This document shows positions 39,580 to 48,791 of a stretch of 64,000 bases of DNA, in pieces. A program made the position numbers and the translations under genes. The DNA is from Gelria sp. Kuro-4 (GTDB lineage Bacteria > Bacillota > DTU030 > DUMP01). Each line of letters starts with the position of its first letter. Position 1 is the stretch's first letter. The notes under the pieces are model-generated. The model was given only the letters and a program-made list of their open reading frames with translations. It was not told where the DNA came from and ran no database searches. The DNA is taken from positions 1,487,001-1,551,000 of the forward strand of contig NZ_AP024619.1 of the NCBI RefSeq assembly GCF_019668485.1, read 5' to 3'.

Positions 39580-41802
39580 ATGCCGGAGCTGGCCGCCGTG
39601 GTGGTGGACCTTGTAAACCCGGGGACGAACAGGGCCTTTACGTACAGCGTCCCGGTGGAGCTGGCCGGCCGGGTGCGCTGCGGGACCGCGGTCCGCGTAC
39701 CATTTAACAAGCGGTGGCTGACGGGCTACGTGGTCCCGGAGGCGGCGCCGCCGGTGGAGGGCGTACGGTCCATCGCCGCCGTGCTGGCCGAGGGCCTGTT
39801 TACACCGGCCGGCTGGGAACTGGTGCGCTGGCTCAGCGAGCGTTACGTCTGCCACCTGGTGGAAGCCCTGCGCCTTATCCTACCGCCGCGGGCCGGGGCG
39901 CAGGCGGCGCGCGCCCGGCAGTTTAAGGTGGGGCTGGCCGTCCCGCCGGAAGAGGCCCTGGCCTTAAGCCGGGAACTGGAAAGACGCGCCCCGGCTCAGG
40001 CCCGCCTGCTTAAAACGCTGGCGGAGGTGCCGGCCCCCCTGGCGCGCGCCCGGCTCCTGGCGCTGGCGGATGCAGGGGCTGATAGCCTGAAGGGGCTGCT
40101 CCGGCGTGGCGCCGTTTCTCTGGCCGCTGAAGCGCCGGCAGCGGCAGGAAAAAACGCCCTCCGCGCCGACTTGTCCTGCGGGGTGCCGCCGGAGCTTACG
40201 CCGGCGCAGGCCGCAGCTGCCGCCGCCATCGGCGCGGCGGTGAAGGAAGGGAACTACCAGGCCTTTCTCCTGCACGGGGTGACGGGGAGCGGCAAAACGG
40301 AGGTTTACCTGCGGGCGTTGGCAGCGGCGCTGGCTGAGGGACGGGGCGGGATAATGCTCGTTCCCGAGATAGCCTTGACGCCGCAGACCCTGGAGCGCTT
40401 CGCCCGGCGTTTCGGCCGGGAAGTGGCCGTGCTACATAGCGCTTTGAGTGCCGGGGTAAGATACGCCCAGTGGGAGCGCATCCGCCGGGGCGAGGCGCGG
40501 GTGGTGGTGGGCGCCCGTTCGGCCCTGTTTGCCCCGCTGGCCCGCCCCGGGGTGATTATCCTGGATGAAGAACATGAACCGGCCTACAAGCAAGAGGAGA
40601 GTCCGCGCTACCTGGCGCGCGAAGTCGCGGGCTGGCGCGCCCGGCAGGAAGGGGCGGTGCTCGTCCTGGGCAGTGCCACGCCGGCGGTGGAGACATATTA
40701 CTATGCCACCCAGGGGCGTTACCGGCTGCTGACGCTGCCGGAGCGCATTGCCCGGCGTCCGTTGCCGGAGGTTACGGTGGTGGACATGCGGGCGGAGCTG
40801 GCGGCGGGCAACCGCAGCATCTTCAGCCGCAACCTGGCGCAGGCGCTTGAGGAAACCGTCGGCCGGCGAGAGCAGGCCATTCTCTTTTTGAACCGCCGCG
40901 GTTACAGCACCTTTGTTCTTTGCCGGCAGTGCGGACTGGTGGCGAGTTGCCCGCGCTGCGAACTCGCCCTTACCCTGCACCAAGACAGCGGGCGGCTCGT
41001 CTGCCATCACTGCGGCTACACGGCGCTGCCCTACCGTACCTGCCCGCGCTGCGGCAGCCGCTATATCCGCGATTTTGGGTGCGGTACGGAGCGCGTGGCG
41101 GCCGCGGCCGCCCAGCTCCTGCCTGCTGCCCGCATTCTGCGCCTGGACGGTGACACCACGGTGCGGCGCGGGGCCCACGACCGGATTCTCAGCAGCTTTG
41201 CCGCGCATGAGGCCGATGTGCTGGTGGGAACGCAGATGGTGGCCAAAGGGCTGGATTTCGCCCGGGTATCCCTGGTGGGTATCATCAGTGCCGACCTGGC
41301 CCTGCACCTTCCCGACCCCTATGCCTGGGAGCGGACGTTCCAGCTCCTGGAGCAGGTGGCGGGACGTACCGGGCGGGGGGAGGCGCCGGGCCGGGTGATC
41401 CTCCAGACATACAATCCCGCGCATACCAGCATAGTATGCGCCGGGCGACACGACTATGGCGGTTTCTACCGTGCCGAGCTTGCCCGGCGCCGGCGACACC
41501 ATTACCCGCCCTTTGCTGAGGTGGTGTTGGTGCGGGCCCTGGCGCCGAGCGAGGAGGCGGCCCGGCGCCTCCTGGAGGAACTAATGGCACGCCTGGCAGC
41601 CGGCGCGGTCGAGGTGGAGGGGCCGGCGCCCTGCCCCTTTCCGAAGACCGGGGACGATTATCGCTGGCAGGCGATCTTTAAGGGTACGGACTTGGGGGAG
41701 CTGCGCCGGCGGCTGGCGGTGGAGGTGCCGGAGCTCAACGCCGGCTGGCGGCGGCAGGGCGCCCGGCTGAGCGTTGACGTTGATCCCATGTCTTACCTGT
41801 AG
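39580..41802 (+). CDS. priA: Primosomal protein N' (replication restart helicase PriA)
   Basis: 740-residue superfamily 2 helicase that reloads the replisome. N-terminal 3'-binding domain ([18 protein letters not shown]), Walker A GVTGSGKT at about residues 233-240, DEEH box, aromatic loop [12 protein letters not shown], and a zinc-binding region with CRQCG, CPRCE, CHHCG and CPRCGS. The ATG at 39580 has SD GGGGGAGGGTG. PriA here is not preceded by dnaT or similar, as usual for Firmicutes. Confidence 0.97.
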   Translation: MPELAAVVVDLVNPGTNRAFTYSVPVELAGRVRCGTAVRVPFNKRWLTGYVVPEAAPPVEGVRSIAAVLAEGLFTPAGWELVRWLSERYVCHLVEALRLILPPRAGAQAARARQFKVGLAVPPEEALALSRELERRAPAQARLLKTLAEVPAPLARARLLALADAGADSLKGLLRRGAVSLAAEAPAAAGKNALRADLSCGVPPELTPAQAAAAAAIGAAVKEGNYQAFLLHGVTGSGKTEVYLRALAAALAEGRGGIMLVPEIALTPQTLERFARRFGREVAVLHSALSAGVRYAQWERIRRGEARVVVGARSALFAPLARPGVIILDEEHEPAYKQEESPRYLAREVAGWRARQEGAVLVLGSATPAVETYYYATQGRYRLLTLPERIARRPLPEVTVVDMRAELAAGNRSIFSRNLAQALEETVGRREQAILFLNRRGYSTFVLCRQCGLVASCPRCELALTLHQDSGRLVCHHCGYTALPYRTCPRCGSRYIRDFGCGTERVAAAAAQLLPAARILRLDGDTTVRRGAHDRILSSFAAHEADVLVGTQMVAKGLDFARVSLVGIISADLALHLPDPYAWERTFQLLEQVAGRTGRGEAPGRVILQTYNPAHTSIVCAGRHDYGGFYRAELARRRRHHYPPFAEVVLVRALAPSEEAARRLLEELMARLAAGAVEVEGPAPCPFPKTGDDYRWQAIFKGTDLGELRRRLAVEVPELNAGWRRQGARLSVDVDPMSYL

Positions 41803-41822
41803 TAGGAAGAGGAGAGGACAGC

Positions 41823-42314
41823 ATGGATACCCTAAAGATTCGCCTTTACGGTGACCCAGTGCTGCGCGAGAAGGCCCAGCCCGTTGACCGCGTGGATGCC
41901 GGGGTGAAGCGGATCCTGGCCGCCATGCTGCGTACCATGTATGCGGCGGAAGGAGTAGGCCTGGCTGGACCGCAGGTGGGAGTGCTCAAGTGCCTGGTAG
42001 TGATCGATGTGGGTGAAGGACCGCTGGAGCTGATCAACCCGGAGATCATCGCCCGGGAAGGTACCCAGGACGGGGTCGAGGGTTGCCTCAGCCTGCCCGG
42101 GCTGGTGGGCGACGTGGTGCGCAGCGAGAAGGTGACGGTGCGGGCCCTGGATGCCCGGGGCCGGGAACGCGAAATCGTTGGGGAAGGGCTTCTGGCCCGG
42201 GCTCTGCAGCATGAAATCGATCACCTGGACGGGATCCTTTTTGTCGACAAGGCCCGCAACCTGCGCCCGGCCCAGAGCGAAGGAGAAATGGATGAAGGCC
42301 AGGGGGGAAGATAA
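41823..42314 (+). CDS. def: Peptide deformylase
   Basis: 163 residues; removes the formyl group from nascent N-termini with a bound Fe2+ or other metal. The three motifs are present as [10 protein letters not shown] (motif I has Gly for the usual second Ala), EGCLSLPG (metal Cys) and QHEIDHLDG (HExxH). ATG with SD GGAAGAGGAG. It is 2 bp ahead of fmt, and the two are coupled functionally (deformylation and formylation). Confidence 0.97.
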   Translation: MDTLKIRLYGDPVLREKAQPVDRVDAGVKRILAAMLRTMYAAEGVGLAGPQVGVLKCLVVIDVGEGPLELINPEIIAREGTQDGVEGCLSLPGLVGDVVRSEKVTVRALDARGREREIVGEGLLARALQHEIDHLDGILFVDKARNLRPAQSEGEMDEGQGGR

Positions 42315-42316
42315 AC

Positions 42317-43249
42317 ATGCGGCTCATCTTTATGGGAACACCTGCCTTTGCCGTGCCCTCTCTGGACAAACTGGCCGCGGCGGGCTTTGAGATCGCCGCG
42401 GTGGTCACCCAGCCGGATCGCCCGCGCGGGCGCGGGCAGCGGCTGCTCCCTTCGCCGGTGAAGGAGCAGGCCTTGGCCCTGGGCCTGACCGTCCTGCAGC
42501 CGCCCAAGGTGCGCGAGCCGGCTTTTATCGCGCAGCTGAAGGAGCTGGCACCAGATCTTATCCTGGTGGTTGCGTTCGGGCAGATACTGCCGCCTGCCCT
42601 GCTTGACCTGCCGCCTTTGGGCTGCGTCAACCTGCATGCCTCCTTGCTGCCGCGCCTGCGCGGCGCGGCTCCCATCCAGTGGGCGCTCTTAAACGGTGAT
42701 GCGCTGACGGGGGTGACCACCATGTACATGGCCCCGGCCCTGGATACGGGGGACATCATCCTGCAGGAAGAGGAAGCGATTCGCGACGATGATACGGCCG
42801 GCACCCTGGCCGCCCGGCTGGCGGCGCGCGGGGCGGAGCTGCTGCTTACCACTGTGCGCGCCATCCGGGCCGGGCAGGCGCCGCGGCGGCCGCAGGACGA
42901 GGCGGAGGCCACCTACGCGCCGCCGCTCACGCGGGCAGACGAGGTGCTTGACTGGCAGGAGCCCGCCCTCGCTTTGGCGCGGCGGGTGCGCGCCCTTAAC
43001 CCGCAGCCGGGCGCCGTGACCCGGGTGGCCGGCAAAGCGGTTAAGATCTGGCGGGCGCGCCCGGTGCAAGAAGCGGCGGGGGAGCCGGGCCGGGTGCTCG
43101 CCGTCAAGGGCGGCGGCGGTATCTTGGTCGGGAGCGGGGCCGGCGCGCTGCTGGTGGAGGAGGTGCAGCCGGCCGGCAGGCGGGCGATGCCGGCGACGGC
43201 GTTCGCCAGCGGCTACCGGGTTGCAGAAGGCGATGTTTGGGGCCGCTGA
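42317..43249 (+). CDS. fmt: Methionyl-tRNA formyltransferase
   Basis: 310 residues; formylates Met-tRNAi using 10-formyl-tetrahydrofolate. Signatures: FMGTPAFAVPSL, the catalytic stretch NLHASLLPRLRGAAPIQWAL, and TTMYMAPALDTGDI. A C-terminal OB-fold tRNA-binding domain follows (about 205-300). ATG start just after the def stop. Confidence 0.97.
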   Translation: MRLIFMGTPAFAVPSLDKLAAAGFEIAAVVTQPDRPRGRGQRLLPSPVKEQALALGLTVLQPPKVREPAFIAQLKELAPDLILVVAFGQILPPALLDLPPLGCVNLHASLLPRLRGAAPIQWALLNGDALTGVTTMYMAPALDTGDIILQEEEAIRDDDTAGTLAARLAARGAELLLTTVRAIRAGQAPRRPQDEAEATYAPPLTRADEVLDWQEPALALARRVRALNPQPGAVTRVAGKAVKIWRARPVQEAAGEPGRVLAVKGGGGILVGSGAGALLVEEVQPAGRRAMPATAFASGYRVAEGDVWGR

Positions 43250-43276
43250 GCCAGAGGTTTGAGGGGGGAGAAAGCG

Positions 43277-44047
43277 ATGCTGGCGAGGAAAAGGCTCATT
43301 CTCGGAATCGCGCTCAGCCTGCTCCTGGCGCTCACCGGGTTCACCGCCGGGCTTTGGCATGTGTTTTTCCACGGATTGGACGGGCTGTCGCGGCTGGTGT
43401 TCTTCGGCCTGGGGGTTTTCTTTGCCATCGTCATTTTGACGGCTTTCCTGGGACTTGTCGGCGTGGTGCTCATCATCCTCCGGCACCGGCCGTTTCCCTT
43501 CCTGGAGCGGCCGGTGAGCATCCTGATCACGCGCTTACTGCCCCTGGTGATGTACCTGGGCCGGCTCTTCCATGTGGCCAAGGAAAAACTGGAACGCTCG
43601 TTCATCGAGATTAACAACGCCCTGGTCAGGACGCGCCAGGTGGCGGTGGCGCCCTCCCGGCTTCTCATTTTGGCCCCCCACTGCCTGCAGTATTCAGGCT
43701 GCCCGCACAAGATCACCATGGACGTCAACAACTGCCGGTTGTGCGGGCGCTGTCAGGTGAAGGACCTGGTGCTCCTGGCGCGGGAGCTGGGCGTTAACCT
43801 GGCGGTGGTCACCGGGGGAACCCTGGCCCGCAAACGGGTGGAGGAACTGCGGCCGCGGGCGGTGGTGGCGGTGGCCTGTGAACGGGACCTCACCAGCGGG
43901 CTGCAGGATGTCTATCCTTTGCCGGCCTTGGGGATTCTAAACCAACGCCCCTACGGCCCCTGCGTGGACACCCGCGTGGACATCGAACGGGTACGGCAGG
44001 CGGTGCTGGATCTCATCGGCCGCCCGGCGGCAAAGGGGGCGGTGTAG
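43277..44047 (+). CDS. DUF116 family membrane protein, cysteine-rich
   Basis: 256 residues. Two N-terminal membrane segments (about 8-30 and 38-65) are followed by a cytoplasmic DUF116 domain with a cysteine cluster (CLQYSGCPHKI, CRLCGRCQVKDL) that may bind a metal or an Fe-S cluster, then VAVACERDLTSGLQD and a final PCVDTRVD. Family function is unknown. ATG with SD GGGGGGAGAAAG. It ends directly at the start of the next gene, a DUF6391 protein, so the two may work together. Confidence 0.85.
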   Translation: MLARKRLILGIALSLLLALTGFTAGLWHVFFHGLDGLSRLVFFGLGVFFAIVILTAFLGLVGVVLIILRHRPFPFLERPVSILITRLLPLVMYLGRLFHVAKEKLERSFIEINNALVRTRQVAVAPSRLLILAPHCLQYSGCPHKITMDVNNCRLCGRCQVKDLVLLARELGVNLAVVTGGTLARKRVEELRPRAVVAVACERDLTSGLQDVYPLPALGILNQRPYGPCVDTRVDIERVRQAVLDLIGRPAAKGAV

Positions 44048-44716
44048 GTGCCGCTCCTTCTCTTTTTTCTCTTCCTCATCGTCTTTTTCCCCTGGCTGAT
44101 TTTACCCCTGGCCGCGTTCTTTCTCCTGAATCTGCTCCTTTTGCCCTTTGGCTTTACGCTGCGCTCTCTGTGGAACTTTTTTACCGTCCCCGGTGAGCTT
44201 GCGCGTATCGCCCTGAACCCGAACCTGCGGAAGAATCATGCCCTGGAGCATGCCACCATCAACGTCCTGGAAGAACGCTTTGGACCGCAGCACCTCGCTG
44301 GTAACGCAGCGGAGGACGGCTTTTACATCCACGGGGCGGCCGACCCGCGCCTCATTGAAGAGGCGGCGCAGATCGGCTACGGGCGCCTGGTGGCGGGCGA
44401 GCGGCATCTGGCCATTCACAAACGCTGTGGAACAACCATTGCCGCCGCCAATTTTGTCGCTTCGGCGGTGTTCCTGTTGCTGCTTTTGACCAGCGGGCAC
44501 TTTAATCTGCTCAATGTCATCCTGGCCCTGGCCGTTGCCAATTTAAGCGGGCCGCTGCTGGGGGACTTCCTGCAGGCGCATCTCACCACAAACTGGGACG
44601 TGCGCGACCGCGTGATTGTCGGGGTGGAGTACAGCCCAGAGCGCCCGGCGTTTGTTTCCTGGGGTTGGCAGGTCCTGCCGACGGAGTTTTTCGTGCGCAC
44701 CCGGCGGCTGGTCTAA
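44048..44716 (+). CDS. DUF6391 family membrane protein
   Basis: 222 residues with a hydrophobic N-terminus (about 1-40), then the conserved block KNHALEHATINVLEERF typical of DUF6391 and HKRCGTTIAAANF, two further membrane segments (about 140-175), and a soluble end. The His-rich ALEHAT stretch could be a metal or catalytic site, but no activity is known. GTG directly on the DUF116 stop. Next is rsmB. The DUF116-DUF6391 pair is not in the B. subtilis order. Confidence 0.8.
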   Translation: MPLLLFFLFLIVFFPWLILPLAAFFLLNLLLLPFGFTLRSLWNFFTVPGELARIALNPNLRKNHALEHATINVLEERFGPQHLAGNAAEDGFYIHGAADPRLIEEAAQIGYGRLVAGERHLAIHKRCGTTIAAANFVASAVFLLLLLTSGHFNLLNVILALAVANLSGPLLGDFLQAHLTTNWDVRDRVIVGVEYSPERPAFVSWGWQVLPTEFFVRTRRLV

Positions 44717-44743
44717 CACTGAGAGTGAAAGAAGGGAAGCGGC

Positions 44744-46099
44744 GTGGCAAAAGCGAGGTCGGCCCGGGCTGTGGCCTTGGAGGTGCTGCGGCGCGTGGAG
44801 GAGGGCGGGGCTTATGCCAACCTGCTGCTGCCGCGGGCCCTCGCTTCGAGCGGCCTGGAGGCGCGGGACCGCGCGCTGGCCACCGAATTAGTCTATGGGA
44901 CGGTACGCACCCAGGGCACCCTGGACTGGGCTTTAAGCCGGTGGAGCAGTATTCCGCTGGACAAACTGGACCCGCCTGTGCTTGCGGTGCTCCGGCTGGG
45001 GGCCTACCAGCTCCTTTTCACGCGCGTCCCTGCCCGGGCGGCGTGTTACACGGCGGTGGAACAGGCCAAAGAGGTGGGCCACGCCGGCAGTGCCGGGTTC
45101 GTCAACGCCGTGCTACGGCGGTTGGCCCGTGAGCGGGACCGGCTGAGCTACCCTGACCTGAACAAAGAGCCGGTGCGGCACATCGCCTTGAAGTACTTTC
45201 ACCCGGAGTGGCTGGTCGCCCGCTGGTTGGAGCGGCTCGGGGTGGAAGAGACCATCCGCCTCTGCCGGGCGAACAACGAGGTACCACCCCTGACGCTGAG
45301 GACGAACACTGTCCGCATCAGCCGCAGCGAACTGGTGGGCTACTTTGAAGAGCGAGGTTTTGCCGTGGGCCACTTCTTGTACGCGCCCGAAGCCCTGCAC
45401 CTGAAAGAAGCAGGTGCGGTGGAGCGCCTGCCGGGCTTCAGCGAGGGGCTCTTCACGGTGCAGGATGAAAGCTCGATGCTGGCGGCCCACGCGCTGGCTC
45501 CCCGGGCGGGAGAACGGGTGCTGGATGCCTGCGCCGGCCCCGGCGGCAAGACCACGCACCTGGCCGAACTCATGGGCAATGCGGGGGAGGTTACGGCTCT
45601 CGACGTGCACCCGCACAAGGTTGAACTCGTTCAGGCCGCCGCCGCCCGCCTGGGTCTTAGTATTATCCAGGCCGAGATGGGCGATGCCCGCCGGCTTCCT
45701 GAGGCCTACCAGGGTCGCTTCGACCGGGTGCTGGTGGACGCGCCCTGCTCCGGGACCGGCGTGCTGCGGCGCCGCCCGGACCTGCGCTGGCATAAGTCGC
45801 CGGAGGAGATTGCCTCCCTGCCGCCGCTGCAGCTGGCCATCTTGACCGGGGCTGCCGCTGCGGTGGCCCCCGGCGGTGTCCTCGTTTACAGCACCTGCAG
45901 TATCGAGCCGGAAGAGAACCTGGCGGTGGTCAGGGCTTTTCTGGCGCAAAACGGCGCCTTTCGGCTGGAGGGCCTTGCGCCGCAGCTGGGGCGGCACCTG
46001 TCCGCCGAGACTTTGAACCAGGGTTATCTACAGCTTTATCCCCACCGGCACCGGGTGGACGGCTTTTTCCTGGCCCGCCTGCGCCGGCAAGGGAGGTGA
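44744..46099 (+). CDS. rsmB: 16S rRNA m5C967 methyltransferase RsmB
   Basis: 451 residues. N-terminal NusB-like RNA-binding domain (1 to about 140), then a SAM-dependent Sun/NOL1 methyltransferase: DACAGPGGKTTHLAEL (SAM motif I), DAPCSGTGVLRRRPDLRW (motif IV) and YSTCSIEPEEN (catalytic Cys region). Acts on the 30S decoding region. GTG with SD GAAGGGAAGCGG. Confidence 0.95.
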   Translation: MAKARSARAVALEVLRRVEEGGAYANLLLPRALASSGLEARDRALATELVYGTVRTQGTLDWALSRWSSIPLDKLDPPVLAVLRLGAYQLLFTRVPARAACYTAVEQAKEVGHAGSAGFVNAVLRRLARERDRLSYPDLNKEPVRHIALKYFHPEWLVARWLERLGVEETIRLCRANNEVPPLTLRTNTVRISRSELVGYFEERGFAVGHFLYAPEALHLKEAGAVERLPGFSEGLFTVQDESSMLAAHALAPRAGERVLDACAGPGGKTTHLAELMGNAGEVTALDVHPHKVELVQAAAARLGLSIIQAEMGDARRLPEAYQGRFDRVLVDAPCSGTGVLRRRPDLRWHKSPEEIASLPPLQLAILTGAAAAVAPGGVLVYSTCSIEPEENLAVVRAFLAQNGAFRLEGLAPQLGRHLSAETLNQGYLQLYPHRHRVDGFFLARLRRQGR

Positions 46100-46105
46100 T
46101 GGTGA

Positions 46106-47161
46106 GTGGAAAAGACCGCTCTCAAAGGCCTAAGCCGGGAAGAGGCGGCCGCACTGCTCGGCTCCTGGGGTGAGCCGCGCTACCGCGCCGCCCAGCTCTA
46201 CACCTGGCTGTACCGGCGGCTGGCCCGGTCGTACGCCGAGATGACCGACCTTCCCGCCGAACTGCGCGCGCGCCTGGCGGACAAGACGGAGTTGAACGCC
46301 GTTACCGTAACCCGCCGCGAGTTTTCCCAGGCCACCGGTACGGTGAAGCTCCTCTTTTCTTTGCGCGACGGCCAGGCGGTGGAGGGAGTGCTGATGCGCT
46401 ACCGCAACTGGTTCAGCGCCTGCATCTCCTCCCAGGCGGGGTGCCGCATGGGCTGCCGCTTCTGCGCCTCGACTCTGGGGGGCCTGGCCCGCAACCTGGA
46501 GGCGGCGGAGATGGTGGACGAGGTGGTGGCGCTGGCGCGGGAGGCGCGCGCCCAGGGCGGCCGGGTGCGCAGCGTGGTGCTCATGGGCACCGGCGAACCC
46601 TTGGACAACTACGAGGCCGTGCTGCACTTCATCCACCTCATCGCCCAGCCGGAGGGCCTGGGGATCGGCTACCGCCACATTTCACTCTCGACCTGTGGGT
46701 TGGTGCCGGGGATCCGCCGCTTGGCCCGCGAAGGGCTGCCCTTAACCCTTTCCGTTTCCCTGCACGCCCCCACAGATGAACTGCGCAGCCGGCTGATGCC
46801 GGTGAACCGGCGCTATGCCCTCCCCGAGCTCCTGGCGGCCTGCCGCGAGTACGCCGCCTTAACCGGGCGGCGGGTGACCTTTGAGTACGCCCTCATCGCC
46901 GGAGTAAACGATTCCGCACGGCAGGCCCGCGCGCTGGCCCAACTCGTGGGGGGGCTTTCGGCCCACGTCAACCTTATACCGCTCAACCCGGTGGCCGAAC
47001 GGGGGCTGGCGCGCCCGGACCGGCGGCGCATCACGGCGTTTGCTGCGATCCTGCGGGCCCGGGGAGTACCGACCACGGTGCGGCGTGAACTGGGCACCGA
47101 CATCTCCGCGGCCTGCGGGCAGCTCCGGCACCGCGTCCTCGGCGAGGAGGGGAGAGCGTGA
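46106..47161 (+). CDS. rlmN: Dual-specificity 23S rRNA/tRNA methyltransferase RlmN
   Basis: 351-residue radical-SAM enzyme installing m2A2503 in 23S rRNA and m2A37 in tRNA. Radical-SAM CxxxCxxC at C113, C117, C120 (GCRMGCRFCAS), and C-terminal GTDISAACGQLRH with the second reactive cysteine. N-terminal accessory domain with EPRYRAAQLYTWLY. GTG with SD GGGAGGTGA. The last 4 bp overlap fhaA. Confidence 0.96.
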   Translation: MEKTALKGLSREEAAALLGSWGEPRYRAAQLYTWLYRRLARSYAEMTDLPAELRARLADKTELNAVTVTRREFSQATGTVKLLFSLRDGQAVEGVLMRYRNWFSACISSQAGCRMGCRFCASTLGGLARNLEAAEMVDEVVALAREARAQGGRVRSVVLMGTGEPLDNYEAVLHFIHLIAQPEGLGIGYRHISLSTCGLVPGIRRLAREGLPLTLSVSLHAPTDELRSRLMPVNRRYALPELLAACREYAALTGRRVTFEYALIAGVNDSARQARALAQLVGGLSAHVNLIPLNPVAERGLARPDRRRITAFAAILRARGVPTTVRRELGTDISAACGQLRHRVLGEEGRA

Positions 47162-47874
47162 AAGCGCTGCGGCTGCTGGACGGCTTACGCGAGAGGTGGC
47201 GCCGCCGCATGGCGGTGCGGCGCCGGGAGCGGCTACCGGAGGTGCTGCGCCTCAACCTGGTGGCTGCGCTGGAGGAGAGCAGAGGCGGAGGTAAGGTGCG
47301 GGCCAACCATTATGAATTAAGTCTCCCGGCGGCCGATTACGCCAGCGCTGCTTTCTGGCCGGACCTGGCCGACCGCCTGGCCCGGGAGCTGGCGGAAGAG
47401 GCCGGGCGGCGCGGTTACCCGCTGGCCGGGCCCGTGACGGTGGAGATTGTGAAGGGAGAGGGGCTTGCGATCGGCATTGTGGCAACGAAGCGGCCTGGGC
47501 CGCCCCCGGAGCCGGCCGAAAAAAAGGAGCTGGAGGCGACGCTCACCTTTCGCCCGGCGCACAGGGTGCAAGGCCTCCGGCCCCGGAAGGCGGGCACGCT
47601 GGTGGTGCTCGCGGGACCGGACCGGGGTTCTACCTTCACCCTGTGGGGCGATATAATATACGTAGGGCGGCGCGCTACAAATCACGTCGTCCTGCATGAC
47701 CCCGGCATCTCCCGCGTTCACTTGGAGCTCGTGCGGACGGCCGACGGGTGGCGGATAAAAGACCGGGGCAGCCTTAACGGGACCTGGGTCAACGGCGAGT
47801 GCGTTACGGAGACTTTGCTCGAGCCGGGCGATCAGATTACTCTGGGTTCAACCTGCCTTGAGTACCGGGAGTGA
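47158..47874 (+). CDS. FhaA-type protein (DUF3662 + FHA)
   Basis: 238 residues. N-terminal DUF3662 domain (about 20-125), a linker, and a C-terminal FHA domain (about 160-238) with YVGRRATNHVVL, ISRVHLEL and GSLNGTWVNG, which binds phosphothreonine. In actinobacteria and some Firmicutes such proteins link PknB to wall synthesis. Here it starts the set of fha - PP2C - rodA - pbp - pknB. GTG start inside rlmN. Confidence 0.88.
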   Translation: MKALRLLDGLRERWRRRMAVRRRERLPEVLRLNLVAALEESRGGGKVRANHYELSLPAADYASAAFWPDLADRLARELAEEAGRRGYPLAGPVTVEIVKGEGLAIGIVATKRPGPPPEPAEKKELEATLTFRPAHRVQGLRPRKAGTLVVLAGPDRGSTFTLWGDIIYVGRRATNHVVLHDPGISRVHLELVRTADGWRIKDRGSLNGTWVNGECVTETLLEPGDQITLGSTCLEYRE

Positions 47875-47880
47875 TGGTGC

Positions 47881-48045
47881 ATGTCCGTCATGAGCATCCT
47901 GCGACTGGCAGTACACCTTCTTTTCCTTGCTTTTTTCTACCGCTTTCTTTACAGTATAGTCAAAGCCATCGAACGGGACCTCGCGGCGGCCGGTACGGAG
48001 AAGAACCCCAGGGGTGGCCGCCGTGAGGGCCCGGCAGGAGAGTGA
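47881..48045 (+). CDS. Tiny membrane protein in the FhaB position
   Basis: 54 residues: one membrane segment (about residues 5-27, LRLAVHLLFLAFFYRFLYSI) and a short basic tail. ATG 7 bp after the fhaA stop with SD GGGAG. The stop overlaps the phosphatase GTG (GTGA), so it is coupled. In many genomes this position holds FhaB, which begins with just such a membrane anchor and then an FHA domain; here the FHA part is missing. It could be a remnant or a free anchor. No protein evidence. Confidence 0.6.
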   Translation: MSVMSILRLAVHLLFLAFFYRFLYSIVKAIERDLAAAGTEKNPRGGRREGPAGE

Positions 48046-48791
48046 GGAGATTGCTGAAGACCTGGGCGCAAACCGATGTGGGGCGCGTGCGTGCCAACAA
48101 TGAAGACGCGTTCTGGGAAGGCGGTGGCAGGGACTGGTACCTGGCCTTGGTGGCCGACGGCATGGGCGGTCACCAGGCGGGCGAGGTGGCCAGCCGGGTG
48201 GCGGCGGAGGTTATCGGCCGGACGGTGGAAAGCGCCGACCCCGCCGGTAAAGACGGGCCCGCCTGCCGAGCGCTGCTTCTCAAGGCCGTCGCCCGGGCAA
48301 ATGATGAGGTGTACCGGCTCGCCCAAAAAGAGCCCGGTCTGGCCGGCATGGGCACCACTGTGACGGCTGCCCTGATCCACGGGCGGGAGATGGAACTGGC
48401 GCACGTGGGTGACAGTCGTGCTTACCGCCTGCGGGGGGAGCGGCTGGAACTACTCACGGAGGACCATTCCCTGGTCCAGGAGCTGGTCAACCAGGGCTCC
48501 CTTGCTCCCGGCGAGGCGCGCTTTCACCCCCAGCGGCACATTCTGACCCGGGCCCTGGGGACGGGGCCGGTGCTCAAGGTGGATACGCGCCACGAAGAGC
48601 TGCGGCCGGGCGACGTACTGCTTTTATGCACGGACGGCCTTTCGGGGACGCTGAGCGATGCGGAACTTCTGGAGACGCTCAGAAACACGCCGCGGGCGCA
48701 AGCGGGCGCCGAGCTCATCCGGCTGGCGAACAGCCGCGGCGGGAGGGACAACGTTACCGTGGTCATCGTTGAAGTGGGTGCAGCCGTATGA
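48042..48791 (+). CDS. PP2C-type serine/threonine phosphatase (PrpC/Stp)
   Basis: 249-residue metal-dependent phosphatase opposing PknB. PPM motifs: DVGRVRANNEDAFW, LVADGMGGHQAGEVAS, GMGTTVTAAL, HVGDSRAYRLRG, LLLCTDGLSGTLSD and GGRDNVTVVI, all with the Mg/Mn aspartates. GTG at 48042 overlaps the tiny gene before it; its ATGA junction with rodA shows a compact operon. Confidence 0.95.
   Translation: MRRLLKTWAQTDVGRVRANNEDAFWEGGGRDWYLALVADGMGGHQAGEVASRVAAEVIGRTVESADPAGKDGPACRALLLKAVARANDEVYRLAQKEPGLAGMGTTVTAALIHGREMELAHVGDSRAYRLRGERLELLTEDHSLVQELVNQGSLAPGEARFHPQRHILTRALGTGPVLKVDTRHEELRPGDVLLLCTDGLSGTLSDAELLETLRNTPRAQAGAELIRLANSRGGRDNVTVVIVEVGAAV

Noticed and set aside
40432-41502. Minus-strand frame of 356 codons
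   Set aside because: Antisense of priA.
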